From Trichoplax sp. H2 (lineage: Eukaryota; Placozoa; Uniplacotomia; Trichoplacea), in NCBI GenBank assembly GCA_003344405.1, contig NOWV01000039.1, positions 472,244 to 536,243 on the forward strand: a DNA stretch of 64,000 nt, given 5' to 3'. Of this stretch, positions 1-23,955 are shown piece by piece; within the stretch, counting starts at the first letter, position 1; every line of letters begins with the position of its first letter. A program made the position numbers and the translations under genes. The notes beneath the pieces were generated by a model. It was given only the letters and a program-made list of their open reading frames with translations. It did not search any database and was not told where the DNA came from.

Positions 1-293
1 TCACCAATACGAAAGCATAACAATCAATTATAGATAATGTGATTGAATAAAAACACATACAATCGAAATTTTTTGAACGAATAATAGTGCTATCCAAAAT
101 TTATGATCAAATGCATATTATAAGAATTGCTATAAATCTGGCTAATTTTACATTGATAATTGATAATACAGATTATAAATTAACAACATTGTGAAATATA
201 AAACTATACCGTTCGCTGCAATCTATACAAAGTTGATGAGGAAGCATGAATGAAAGTTCTACGATAATTTATAAAATGTGATGTATGATTCTA

Positions 294-5202
<4,909 letters not shown>

Positions 5203-7048
5203 GGTTTATTTTCATTCGCTATAACCAAGAACGCCAATAAATGAATAACTGAATATGAAATATAAAATTTTGATAGAAGTTTCTTTCTTTCGCTAAGAGG
5301 TAATAGCATAAACGTGATAAATTAAGCGCAACTACGTCTATAACTCAAATCAGTATATTTTATCGTGGGTAGTCGCTATCCAGAAACATTTTTTCCATAG
5401 GACACGATGACTCTAGTTGATAGATGAGTTAAGATGTATAAGGAAATGATCCAATTTTTCAACTATTGCAGTGATGATAACTTCAATCGTAAAGTGTCTA
5501 TTTAAAATCGTTGAATGTGAGTTGGAAAGTTAAAAAGAAATGGGGAAAATTAGCGATTAATGTCGTGATTGAGTGCAACAAAAACTAATTCTATCGTATG
5601 TGTAGACAAATTAGCTAGCAAGAGTCGATCTACTTAATAGAGTTGTCTATATTAACTGGGAAAGTAATAGTATCGCTATGCGACTAATTACTAATGTAGT
5701 AAATGACATAAGCGTATTGTTTTAGCTCTAATTTAGCCTGGAATTTCTATCAAACAGTCGATAGTTGCGTTAGTGTCTATAGAAGACTCGATGTGATAAT
5801 ATTGTGCGGATTACAACTACTCAAACAGGCCAATTTCCTACAGCAATTGACTCGATCATTGGACATATTCTTTGTTAGAGAAAACTGTTTCCATGATGTA
5901 TATATACAAAATTGCCTAGAGACGCAATTGTTGCTAGGGAAATATAAACAACGAATAATGTTGAGGATGGCTGCGTGAACAATTGATCACGTGATTCGAT
6001 GCAGAGCAAGGTGAAATAAATATCGTATTTGCGGTACAGTACGCTATACAGTGACGCCGATTATACCATGCAAGCCATACAAAGCCTATGATAGATGTCT
6101 CCATCGCCTTCAATCCTAGGTTAGGCAGTATTCCAGCTCTATATATCACTAATAACGCATAGTTTCTAGAGACTTTGAAAGTCTATCAAGAAAATAGAAA
6201 ATGCAACTATGCATACATGTACATATCTCGTAAATGCTCCATCAGGGGAATTATACTGGTACAGTACAGTACAGTACGAACGGTCTACTAGTTAAATAGC
6301 TATAATTAATTAATTAATTAGTCATAAGTTATTGCATACTACTACATTATATTAGTACCCCAGTTGCGGTGTAGTGCGCTATACTGTGACGCAAATTATG
6401 CCATGTAAATCATACAAAGTCTATGAAGAATGGCTGGATCGCCTGCACCAGCTTTCAGTTTTGCGAGGTGTACTTATGATTTGAACTATTATTTCAAACG
6501 AGTAAATTACCAGTTCAAATGAACGGGAACATAATCTCCGTAAAGTAATACATTAAATGAAAATTTGCAGCTAGATTATCCTAATATATATGCTTCCTAG
6601 ATAAGTGCGATATTCAATCAAGTTTATAGAAAAAATAATTTATATATTACCTATTGTATTTATGCGCGATTTATTTTTGAGCTGATTTTTAACTGGCGAC
6701 ATAGCTCGTAGCTGATATTTGTTTATGGTTCGACTTTCAATTACGGTTTACATCGATTGGTTTTTTTTACAGAAAAGAGGCATTAAATTAAATTAAAAGT
6801 CGGATTTGAGCAAGAAGTTCTGTGCTTGATTTTTATTGCGATAGCACCACATTATAATTATGAACTTATTGAGATTATTTTTTAATTTTTTATATTAATT
6901 CAATATATACTCTAAGCTGTTATTTTGCCTAGGCAAAGACAATTATAATTCTGAGTCTATACAGTATTAATATATCCGAAATGGTGAATAAACGGATAAT
7001 TATTCTTTAAATGCACACTTTCATGCTTTATTGTCTATTTTTTTTCAA
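5203..7048. other. Intergenic region between ANKEF1 start and KIFAP3 end
   Basis: I see no convincing exon here. The stretch holds two short runs of the TACAG pentamer (about 6034-6054 and 6258-6279), a diverged direct repeat (6032-6114 and 6364-6446), and a short TTAA-type simple repeat near 6303-6320. It should contain the ANKEF1 promoter and the KIFAP3 3' UTR, whose AATAAA signal is on the complement at 7027-7032. Confidence 0.5.
6032..6446. repeat. Diverged ~80-bp direct repeat, two copies
   Basis: Copy 1 (about 6032-6114) and copy 2 (about 6364-6446) share GCGGT, TAGTGCGCTATA-like, GTGACGC, TATGCCATG, ATACAAAG and TATGA blocks in the same order. Both end in an ATCGCCT-like block. Copy 1 contains a TACAGTAC word where copy 2 has a mutated form. 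Two degenerate TACAG-bearing units lie between two genes. Confidence 0.6.
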
Positions 7049-12770
<5,722 letters not shown>

Positions 12771-14122
12771 CTTGAACCTTTTAGGAGTAACGGGTTTACC
12801 AACAACTGTACCGTTGAGCGACTACTGCGTATTAATGATATCCTTCTAAAAGGATAAATGAAATAGATCTTGTTATATTAATTTTATAACTATAACATGA
12901 TTGCAGCATTATTCATTTAGGTTAGGACAAGCCGAAAGTCCGTGTTTACGGTATAGGGGTAATCGTAAGGATTGATAAAATTGAGTAACATTGAAGTTTT
13001 ATAGATCTCAATATGTATCATATCAGTGTTCAAAATGTAAGAATACGATTATAGCTACTGACTGATTGAAAAAATTAGAAAAGTTGAATATTAAGTTATA
13101 CGAATATGGTACCAAGTGAGGCTCTATCGAAATTCGACATACTTGAAGAACAAGAAATTATTGCAAAATATAAATTCATCACTCTACAGTATAGTAATAC
13201 TATCTTACATACTATACTACTGTACATTTAAGTATATATGTTACCGTATTTCAACTTGAATTGATCTATCATATAGCGGGAAGAGGATTTTCTTAATGCC
13301 AATTGGCGGTTGTGTACATTTACAAATCTTCGACAACAACGTTATCGCTTATTTAGAGAGGAATATTACCGGTACTAAGTGGTATGGTATCAGTAAGTAC
13401 TCTTTATACAGTAGATGGCTCGTTTGATGATCTCAGCCTAGTCCTAAATCATATATTCATATCCTACCTCACGGTAGCGATTCATTTGTACAGTATATTT
13501 AAATATCCTTTCCTATATCTATCCAGTGCTCTAGTATGCCCTAGGCCGTAAGGGTTAACTGGCCCGTGTCGCAGTTGTCATAGTAACATTATTACCGTCT
13601 CGTTTAGTCTCGGCCGTGGTACTGTGTTAGACCAATTGGGCCAGATGATACGCAACAAGCACAGTCGCATTGTACAGTATACTTATACTATATAAAATGC
13701 CTATGGCATCAAAGCAAGTATAGAAATAGGAGACTTTAAATAGCTGAATGAGCTAGCTACTTGCTGCTTTCTCCGAATTTCTTGAATGTAGATTGGAAAA
13801 CGACAACTTCTACTCTACTGTATACTGAGTGTATAGGCGTGAAGAAAATCAAGATGATGCACAAAATCAGGCTAATACTCTATAGTACAGTATAGACAAG
13901 GCGCGCAATCGCGTACACAGTGGTACTACAGCGCGATCTTCAACTCCAGGTCCCCCAATTCGTACAGTATTCAGTCACAGTACATAGTACTGTAAGGGAC
14001 AGTGTGTGTACTGTAGCATTGTACTGTATACGAGGGTCTACGCAATCTGTAGTTGGATTATTTGCGCAAGCGTAAATACAACAAACTCAATGGCTTTCAT
14101 GGTGGACAGATTTTAGATCGAA
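12771..14122. promoter_or_regulatory. Shared 5' region of KIFAP3 (-) and GOLGA1 (+)
   Basis: A 1.35-kb head-to-head intergenic region. From about 13180 to 14035 it carries many TACAG/CTGTA words in both orientations. Its right end is richer in G+C (GCGCGC and CGCG words near 13904-13945). Hairpin-capable blocks such as TACTGTA...TACAGTA are frequent. The last pentamer lies about 90 bp before the GOLGA1 ATG. I read this as a bidirectional promoter region; that is inference from position, as no TATA box or mapped start site was identified. Confidence 0.5.
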
Positions 14123-17100
14123 ATGTTTGCAAAATTAAGGAAGCAACTCGCTGATGAAACAAGCGATGGATCTAAACCCAAGCCTACCAAAGTGAATACA
14201 ATACCTGATAATCAAGAAGCAACTAGTATAGATGATAATACTGGTAAAAAGAAGACGTCTATTGGCAATACGACGACTTCTCCTGCTATTAAAAGCTATT
14301 CCGCTAGCTCCAGTAGCACTTCTCCAAGCAAATTTTCTTTTCCTGATGTGAACAGGGAAACTGAAGCTAAGGTAATTTCTCCGATTTCTCCTTTTCATGA
14401 TCGTAGATAGTAGTCTATTTCTTGATGATCGGTTTAAGCGTTTATTCTTTTCATGTACTTATTTTTTTAACTGGTTTATGGACAGGAGGAAACAAATACA
14501 AGAGATGATAGAACCCACGAATTAGAACGTCAACTTGAAAGTAATTATATTAATGATAATGAATGAAAACGTAATCTACGCCGATCGTCGTTAAAGTTGA
14601 CTAAAGATTGATCCATTTTTATAACGGTCTAGTTATGATACTTGCAGGAATGAAGTTATAGATATTGCTTTAGTCTGATAGTAGATATTAGATAGTTATT
14701 TTTGGACTACAGTCATAACTTACATAGTGAATAAATATCTTCCTAGACGTGTACTTATAACTCTATCCAAAGTGGGTAAATAGCGCATATGTTAAACATT
14801 TATACAAACGATAACATTTACAATTCCGTATTGAACTAGTCTATTTTCCTTTATCGTTGTATTAGATTTGCGTAAAAGTTTTAAAGATCTGACAAAGACA
14901 AATGAATTACTCCAAAGTTCTTTATCTAAAAGACAAGATGGTAGCTACCTTTGTCTTCTACAAATATCCCTTCTGAAGTTGTATTTTGATTGTTATTATT
15001 ATTATTTTAACAAGGTAATCTTATTTATCTTACTAGCTAATCATGAGCGTAGTCGAGATACTCATTCAACAAGTAAGACTAAAGCATCAGATGATTTGCA
15101 GGAGCAATCCAACGACCTAGAGGTAACAGATATGAATGTAAATATTAATTCTTATTTACCAACGTTTACTGAGATAAACTGTAGCTGCCCTTACTTTTAC
15201 ATGTCGACGATTAAAGTCTTATTGCTAGTAATGATTGCTGTAAGATTATACATAATTTTGACAACAACGTAGCCTTACATAGTTGTGATAAAATACAGAA
15301 TAAACTAATTATGATGTGATTTTATAATAGGAAAAAAGTCATACCATAGCTGAGTCACAGCTTTCACAAAGTTCTCGTGATGAATTAAAGAATATGAAAC
15401 AACAAATAAGTTCTATGCAAGAAAAGTACAAAGAATTAGAGCACACTTATGATAAGGTTTATGCCTTTTATGTAAATAAGGCCAATTTAGTAATTGTCTT
15501 TTTGATCCTGTCACTTAACCTTTTTAAATTAGGAGAAAAAGATCTCTAAGGATAAAACAACGAAACTGGAAAAACTAGAAGCTGAATTTGAGTCCTTTAA
15601 AGTTAAAGTAATAAGATAGTTTTGGATTCAATCTTTGCAACAGGAATAGACTGTAATACTTATTATCGAAACTTATCGCACGCATGCTTGTAGGAAGCAA
15701 GTAAAAAAGCAGAATTAAATGAGTTACAAAGTTGGCAACGCGAAGAAATTATGCAGTTGAAACAAATGGTAAATTCCACAGTAGATACTTGAGCTCTCAT
15801 CATTGCATTTAAAATAGCAATTTTTGTCGCCTCTACCATCACAGTTACTTAAATGTCAGGATAGTTTGTTAAAAGCAGAAAATGGACAGAAAGAAGCTAC
15901 TGAGGTATATTAAAATATAATAAAGAACTATATCAATATTGGTAGCTAATTGTTGTTTATTATTTATAGCGCTTAGATAAAGTTACAGTGGAATGTGAAG
16001 CCAAGAGAAGTGAAATAAAAGATCTTAGGGCTTGCATTGACGAAATAACTACGGATCGGTATGACGATATCGACTTAGCTCACTAATATTGCGTAAAATA
16101 CGAACATATTTAAATTTTCGTTTTCTTGTTAACATTAGTGATGAATTTATAAGAAGAGAAAAAGAGACTAAGCGAAATTTGAGAGAAGGACAGAGTTTGT
16201 TGGATTCATATAAGCAGCAAGTAGAAAGTTTGAGTAAAGAAGTAAGAATGAAAGACTAGTATTGATATAAGAAGAATATGTTTTTTACTTTAAAGTACAT
16301 ATAATTGATTACTTGATACGCCCGTAGGTATCATCTATTCGATCATCACATGCTAATGTAGAGGAAGTTGGCATGATTGAGAGAAAGAGATTGCAGCAAG
16401 AGGTAAATACTTCCATACGAAATTAAAGGAAATGCTGTTTAACATATTTGAGTTTATGTTATGCTTATCTGTAGATTGTGTCCAAAAATTCCAATATAAT
16501 CGATTTAGAAGAGAAAGTGAAAGTTTTACAGCAAAGGTAATCGAGTCAGTTCATTTAGATTACTGAAGGTCATGATACCAATCTTCAATAACTACGTGTA
16601 TTATTAGACTAGAGACCGCTCAACTACCTGATAATGACGAAAAGCTACAAGCTGTTGCGAAAGAAGTATGTATTACGTAGCATTAACATAATAATAATAC
16701 GTGTACTGATATTAGAATTGTATGTCTATATGTTATTACCTACTAATTACGAATTAATACTAGTATTGGTATTACTTAAATAACCTGTATCACGATTAAT
16801 TCTCATAGAGAGATATATTAGAAAAACAGATAGAAGAGATAAAGCAAGATTTTTATCAAACAAATTCAAAATCTGATGAGCTGGTAAGCGATTAAATTTA
16901 GCCAGATTCTATGATGAAGTATTGCTTTGCCTCGTCATTAATTTGCGAAAAGTAGTCACTTGCCTGTATATTTTACTATGTTATAAAAGGTTAATAGCCT
17001 AACAGTTGCTCTGAATCGAACTAAAGCCGAACTAATGCAATCAGAAACTTCTGCAACCAGCAGTATTGGTCGCTTAACGAAAGATGTATGTAGTGATTTG

Positions 17101-20100
17101 AATAGAATTCGATAACTTGCACTCGAATGATCCCGGTTTGTAATTCATAAATTAGATCGAAGAACAAAAATTAAATAGCCAAAAATTGCAGGAAGAAGCT
17201 GAATCTGAGATCTCTAGCTTAAAGGAGAAAGTAAGAAATTTCTCGTGATTGTAATTTGTGATTATGTGACTTTTTAATTAATGAAATAAAATTAATACAT
17301 CTTTAAGGTTGAAACATTACAGAACGACTTAAGAGCTAGAGAACAAGCACTTAGGGAAACCGATTCTTGCAATATCGAAAAAGTAAAAATTCACAGTATA
17401 TCGTATTGTAATTTTTGTCATTTTATATTACAATGACGTAATCAGCTTTGCTAGATTTCGCAACTAGTAATTATATTATTACTTAACAACTTAGACCTCT
17501 GTATTAGAAGAAAAACTTGCCGAGACTGAAATTAAATTTAGAAATCTTGACAAAGCATCAACTGAAAAGATTACTCGCTTGCAGCAACAGGTATTGTGTT
17601 CAATAAGAAATAACCTAATTAAAAAAGTTCGGTTGTTAATAATACTAAATTATGGTAACTTTTCAGTTAAATGAAACCGAAACACTATTAAATAATGAAA
17701 GAATGATTGCAGAGCAGAACCTGGTTAGTGTGATTGCAGTCAATGAAATTTTTAAATTAATGCTTATTAATTAGTGTTCTATTTTAATATATTTAGGCTA
17801 CTTGGAAATCATTTTGTGATGAAAAAGATATTGATATAGAAAATCAAAAACAACTTATTGAAGCTATTCAAAACGAAAGCACTTCGCTTCAGGTTAATAA
17901 ATTTTGCGATTTTTCGCTTTGTCAGATTCTCTTTAAACTGTCTATATGTCGAAACTATTTGGAGTCATAATGCTGTGGTTTGTAGATATTAAATATTTCC
18001 GTTTGTGATCAGTATCATAAATATCCTTGATATCATGTACTCTTAGAATGAAAATTCAAACCTTAAACAAGAAGTTAGTCGACTTAAAGAACTAATTGAA
18101 GAATCCAAAGACAAGGTTGGCATATCAATTGACAACATGGGCATCATGTACGCGTATATCAAACCTTACGGTTGTATCTAATTAAATAGATAAACGAGCT
18201 TGAAGAAGCTATGGCTAAGAAGTCGCAAAAAATTTCCATTTTAAAAAATGCCAACGATGCTAAGGTATTGGCCTTTACCGGTAGCAATCTCTTGTTTGCT
18301 TATATATTCTCTTCCTGAGTGCTATTAAGATTCAATCTATACGAAAGTTCTGCAGATAGTTGATGGACTAAAATCGAAATTCAAAACGTTAATATTATAA
18401 TTCTTTACAGGAAAGTTTACGTGCTTCAGAAATAGAAACTCTGAAGACTAAAATTGCCGGTAAGCAATGGAATTATATTGATATGATACATTTTATGATG
18501 TACCAGCTGACGTTGCTTAAGGTGAACTACTGTACAGTATATGCTAACTTTTCATAATAGATTTAGACCGTAGTTTTCAAGAACAAACAGCGTGCATCAA
18601 AGAATTAGAGCTAAAGCTCGAAGAATTAACAGTTCGTATTATGATTAGCTTTATATATTCAATATAACTTTATCTAGTTGTACTATTCATAGACATCAAC
18701 ATTTTATGCTGCATTCACGATATAATTGATTACATTTTCATTACCATTAAGATTGAAAAAGAAGTACTTAGTAAGGGCAATGATGAAAGGTTGGTTATTC
18801 GTTTATAATCAAAAGTTTAAAAAAATTTTAAAATATACTGATGCAATCTTACTGGCTTACCGATAGGGAGAAGGCAATCGACTTGTTGCGAAAAGAGTTA
18901 GCTGAACGTGATCAGCAGTTAAACGAGAAACTACAGGTGCTATAACTGAATTTGATATAGTTATCTATTATGATAGCTTGAGAAAACGAACTAAAAGTTT
19001 ACATTTCTGGTTGAAAACTTCTAGGTAGTTGACAGCGATGCATCCGTGAAACCTAACGTAAATGCTAGAAAAGAATTATCTCAAAAAGGTAGCGAAGTAA
19101 TGGATTTAGCATATTTACCCATTTCATTAATATTATATTGAACAATACCTAGATGGACTATCGGTTGCGATGTTGGCGGTTGAATCAAAGCCTTTTACTG
19201 ATCAGTTTGATTCTGAAATGGAGAGTGGTTCCACTGTACAAGTTATATCTGTCGATTCGCTTAATCAAGAGAAGCAATCGTTACAAGATGTAAATGTTTT
19301 GCAAGTCTCTTACTTAACGCTACTGAGGTTATTAGACTTAATATTGATATTTTTATAACACTCAGATGGAAGCCTTCGCGCAAGAAAACAGAGATTTACA
19401 AGAGCAACTGGATGAGCGTAATAAGGTATGCTAGTCACAGTACTTTAACGCGACTATTATTGTTATAGTAACGCCAGTGATTAATCCGTACTTGGCTCTT
19501 ATTCTTGCATACATGTCTACATTCGTCACATGATATAGACAATCAAAATGCAATCACAAAGATTAAATGATTTAAAAAAGGCGTTACAAAAGGCACTAGT
19601 GAGTATTTATAGTAGTTTATGAAAATATAGAAATAGTAGATAACATGTATACACAGTAATTGCACTTCTTAACTGTACTAAATTCTAGAAGCAACAAAAA
19701 GCGAATGCCAGCGTGAGTGCGAGCGCGAACGCGAACGCAAACGCGGAAGAGAATGACCCTTTTTCTCCGGATAGTAGAAATTTTAGTTCTGATAATTTAA
19801 GTCTTCATAATTACAGTGAAAATGCTTCATCTAAATTCAAGTCAGCGCCCAGTCTACTCGATAGTGGCTCTCAGCAAAATCTTGAAACAAATTTTGAGTA
19901 CCTGAAAAATGTAGTTTATAAATTCATGTCCAGCTCAGATTCGGAGGTGAATTTACTATGTGCTCTGTTGGTTCCATTTTTCTCTCTTTAATTAATATGC
20001 AAAATTTAATTTTATTAAAGGCCCAACATCTTGTGAAGGTTATCGCGACATTACTAAAGTTTAACAAGACTGAAGTTACAACCGTTAAACGAATGATGGA

Positions 20101-20298
20101 ATACAAGGTAACAGTACTCAGATAATTGGCTTTGCTTTATGACTTAATGATTACGAATGCTTGAATTAAAATAAAAGCCCTTTTGCGATAACTGTAAAAT
20201 GTTCTGCTTTAATTTACTATGCTGTATAGATGTCGTGGTTTCGACCGAAACCTTCATCCTCTCTACATCAAGTTTCAATGAATTCATCCCGTATTTAG
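14123..20298 (+). CDS. GOLGA1: Golgin-97 (GOLGA1), trans-Golgi GRIP-domain coiled-coil tether
   Basis: Thirty-three exons: 14123-14371, 14486-14540, 14866-14940, 15037-15122, 15331-15456, 15533-15607, 15694-15768, 15845-15904, 15970-16058, 16139-16241, 16328-16402, 16475-16536, 16608-16665, 16809-16883, 16990-17085, 17156-17230, 17308-17382, 17495-17590, 17667-17723, 17797-17892, 18047-18115, 18190-18264, 18411-18459, 18561-18631, 18752-18789, 18867-18936, 19025-19088, 19153-19289, 19366-19425, 19539-19598, 19689-19946, 20021-20107, 20230-20298. Total 2865 nt, 954 aa. The N-terminus MFAKLRKQLADE resembles human golgin-97. A Ser-rich linker and a long coiled coil follow. The C-terminal GRIP domain (NFEYLKNVVYKFM, HLVKVIATLLKF, MSWFRPKP) is what binds ARL1 at the trans-Golgi. 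Golgin-97 tethers endosome-derived vesicles. Exon 31 has an Ala-Asn-Ser stretch. The GRIP match to GOLGA1 is better than to other golgins I recall, but the coiled coil itself is not diagnostic. Confidence 0.9.
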
Positions 20299-23200
20299 TC
20301 TTCATTTAATTATTTGAATCCGTCTTGTATAAACTCACAGGCAATGAGTCAAATTGTCAAGTGTGTTTAACAATTTTTTATATAAATATATCTGATTATC
20401 ATGTAAGGAAAATGAATTTAAAGACGTTCAATCAGTATTATATATGGGGCTCCGTTGTGATAGCCTCTTACTTGTACAGTATATACGTAACTGGAATTAA
20501 CTTTAACGTAATCATAACATTAAATTGTAGATTGACGATTTAAGGCAATGTTATTGGTTACGTACTGTTCAATCCTTGATATGATATTTGCATATAAAAT
20601 ACATTGAAATTGATTATAACCTATTGTTTTATTTCATTGACATTGCTAAGCAATTTTTCTGATGGTTGTTTGTATAAGAATATTGGTGTGTTAATTTGCT
20701 TTACAACAGGGCTTTTGACTATTGGTCATAGGATTGATCTGCTGGCATTAGTATGCGATGTTTCTTTGCGCCTACGACTGTAAGATATTGAGGGTTGTAT
20801 ATATGAAAGGATATTGTCTTGTCCATAATCTATTCGCTATGATATTAAAACTAAATGTATGGTATATCAGACCTTATTATCTGTACAGGTTATGTGGTTG
20901 TACAGCTCTGGAAAATGTTATTATTGATTTTGTTAGTGCAGTACAGTAGTAGAAGATTAATTTATAATTGCTCGTAAAGCATATGCTATTTTAAGCATAT
21001 TAAAGTAATTAATGCTGCGCTGTTCTATGATTCTAGAATACTTGATTTTTATTTAATCGGCTGCATTGCAGTAAAAGTGAATCGATTTAAGTTCTTCATG
21101 AGAAGTTTATAACTCTTAGAATACTTTTTTATTCATCAAATAAACGGAATATATACTTTCCCTATGACTGCAAGTTTGCAAATGTGAGAGAGAGATTGAA
21201 GTACACCTTGACTTGTTATTGGTGAAAAGAATTTTGTAACTGCCATAGAAAACTAGGGTCTGCTTATAGCAAATAATAAACTTTCTACTTATTAGACGCT
21301 AGGAAATAATACTGTAACTTGAGGTAGCTTCCTGCTAAGCTTCGTAATGATTCTTCTACATACTGTTTAACTGTAATCAGTTATTAGATAATGTAAAATA
21401 ATGATTTAAGTAATTAACTGTAGTTATGCATAACATGTCACTTACTTTCATCAGAAACCTATAGTAAAATTTATATCATGCTGTAAATACTATGAAAAGT
21501 AATTGCGTACTGTAGAATGATTAATTTCACGTTATTTCTATATGAATTCACACATAAATTAATAATATTTACCCTAATTTAAATTAGAAGTAAAGATAAT
21601 GTTAATATGTTTAACTCTAAATCGGAATCTTTGATATTGCCGCAATGTCTACTACTTATTGACACTTGTTATGCACTCTTGTATTTATCCATTTCCAGAA
21701 AATTATCCACTGAAGGCATAATTAATATATGTTATTATATTATTACCGTATTTATAGTAGACTTTTTTTCACAACAATCATGTATTAAAAAATAGATCAG
21801 AGTTACTTTCGCAATATGCACACATCATCATGGCAAGGTTAGATAGCTGTACGGTATATACTGTTTCAAAATACGCCATTTATAAAATACTACATTTCAA
21901 GAGATAAAGTTATCGTCACAATTTAAATATTATTAATCTACATTATAGTATATATGACTAATGAATAATTGTGATAAGTAGAAACTGTGGAATGTACCGT
22001 AAGAACTATTTAGATCGCTATGATTCTATACCATAGCTAATAGATCCTATTTATATGTTACGAATTCAATTTATTAACCTAGTAGATGAATTTATACTAT
22101 TTATGACTATGATTACTAGATTCATTACATTGGGGACATTTTGACGTAAACAGTATGATATTGAACACTTATACTGTAAGTCTATATATTTAAATGAGTA
22201 AATTTACTTCATCAGTTGATGAATTTCCTATCATTTTATATTATGGATCAGACTTTATTGCCTCAGGCAAGTGGTAGTTATCTCGATTATCGCAACAGGT
22301 TGCTAACGAACGAATCTTTACCAGAAATTCTTGTCTAAAGCTGTAGAAAGTAGCAGAATCTGTAAATTTCGCTATTCTTTGTGCTACTGATGATTATAAA
22401 TATCACATCGGACTGATTTTTTGGTATATAAATGGGAAATTATTTCCGTACATATCATTTTACATCTTTTCGTGTGGTAATGTAATACAAACACGAATGT
22501 AATCAAATTTTACTAATTCGATATGCCTGTAATAGACCGGAGACTTCGAATACTACAGCGACTCAGATTGCCTAAGGGCATACTTGCTGTAACATACATC
22601 ATTGTCTATTCCTGTGTAGAAGCATTCTATAACATAAAAGTAACAAGCCTATCCCTTTAACGTAAATGAACTGGTGATCCCAACTGTGAAAGTCTAGAAT
22701 GTTTTGTAGACAGGATCCACGTCTATCAATTGCAGGCGTTGATAGGATATCGATTGAAGGAATTTGTGATATAAAAAATGATCTATTTATCATCCTTGTA
22801 GTATAACTACGTTAACTATAGACTTGTTGATTAGTTATTGGAAAAATAGATGTAGCAAGGTTTGATAGATAGACTGCATAAACCTCTATATGGGTAATAA
22901 TGATGTAAAATGATATCGATTAATATATGTGTATAATATCCATATATTCTTTAGCTAAAAGGATACTGTATACTAGCAAAGTCAAAATGGACAAACTCAT
23001 TGAGAATTAATTAATGAATTAATTACTAACCAACATCTTAAAGGGGAAAGCTACTACCGATGCTATCTAATCTTATTTACTGAAATATTTCATAATCTTC
23101 AAAGTAAACCATCTTTCCATGACAATGCCCCTATTGAAATTAAAGTATACAAAGTAGAAAAATAAACGCTAAAAATATTACATAACAATAGTTAGGCTTG

Positions 23201-23400
23201 GCCAGAATGATAGACTCCTATTGTTCTGTTATAGCGTACAAGAACGCATAAACTTTAGCGAAGATGCCATGTCCGGATAATAGAAATAGCGTTATGTAAT
23301 TACTAAGTCAATCCTATTTTCCTTTATCACGCACTACAAGATAATCGTATAAGAAATCAGTAAATGAACTGGATTTGACTACTTCTTAATTTCAGTTTAG
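20299..23400. other. Intergenic AT-rich region downstream of GOLGA1
   Basis: About 3.1 kb that includes the GOLGA1 3' UTR. Several open frames exist but none has a matching donor/acceptor pair, a recognisable motif or coding-like composition. I see no RNA gene or ordered repeat. A lone TACAGTA word occurs near 20938-20947. Confidence 0.5.
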
Positions 23401-23853
23401 CTATTGTCATCATTTTTAAAAACAATATTGTGGGAACGTTATCCAAATCCAGAGTCTAACGATACTGTCCTAGAGCTAGATCGTTTTAATGATAGTATTA
23501 ATGGTTTATTAATCGAGCAGTAATCTAGCGATTTTGCTAGTAGTTCTAGAGCTGTAAATACCGAAGCAACTAAGAAAGCTTCCATCAAGCCGTAAGTATC
23601 GCATTCTCGGTCATCTATTTGATCTTATTCCATGACTGTAATCTAGGAAATGAATTAGTTCTATCAAGAAAAGTTAGCTATTGTGCTTTTTAAAATGATG
23701 CTTTGATTTCGTGGCTATTCTTTCTATTATTTTAAATACTAGATGCTAATTTCATCTCTTGCTATAGGCACAGATCTGATTAATTACCAATTAATCGAAG
23801 AGAATCGCCATTTTTTTTCTTGCTGTTGCAGGGATGTCATGGTTGACTATTGA
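23401..23853 (+). pseudogene. Exon-like gene remnant with in-frame stop, family unknown
   Basis: An acceptor (TTTCAGTTTAG) precedes an open stretch from 23401 encoding SSFLKTILWERYPNPE and onward, with coding-like composition. It hits TAA at 23521. The same frame then continues (SSDFASSSRAVNTEATKKAS) to a strong donor, GTAAGT, after 23591. A good acceptor before 23832 joins in phase to a short terminal exon ending in TGA at 23851-23853. So it looks like two exons of a gene with one stop inside the first. No upstream exons were found. It could be a decayed gene copy, a terminal exon ending at 23523, or chance; the family is not recognised. Confidence 0.3.
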
Positions 23854-23955
23854 TTACTAGAGTAAACTGCATGCATCATAGCAAATGAAATATTGAGTTT
23901 AGCCAACTGTGTTCTAAAATCTTCTAAATTACCCTTCTATAATCATATTATTTTC

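Noticed and set aside
14135-14398. Complement frame opposite GOLGA1 exon 1
   Set aside because: Shadow of the coding exon; the sense strand has the conserved golgin N-terminus.
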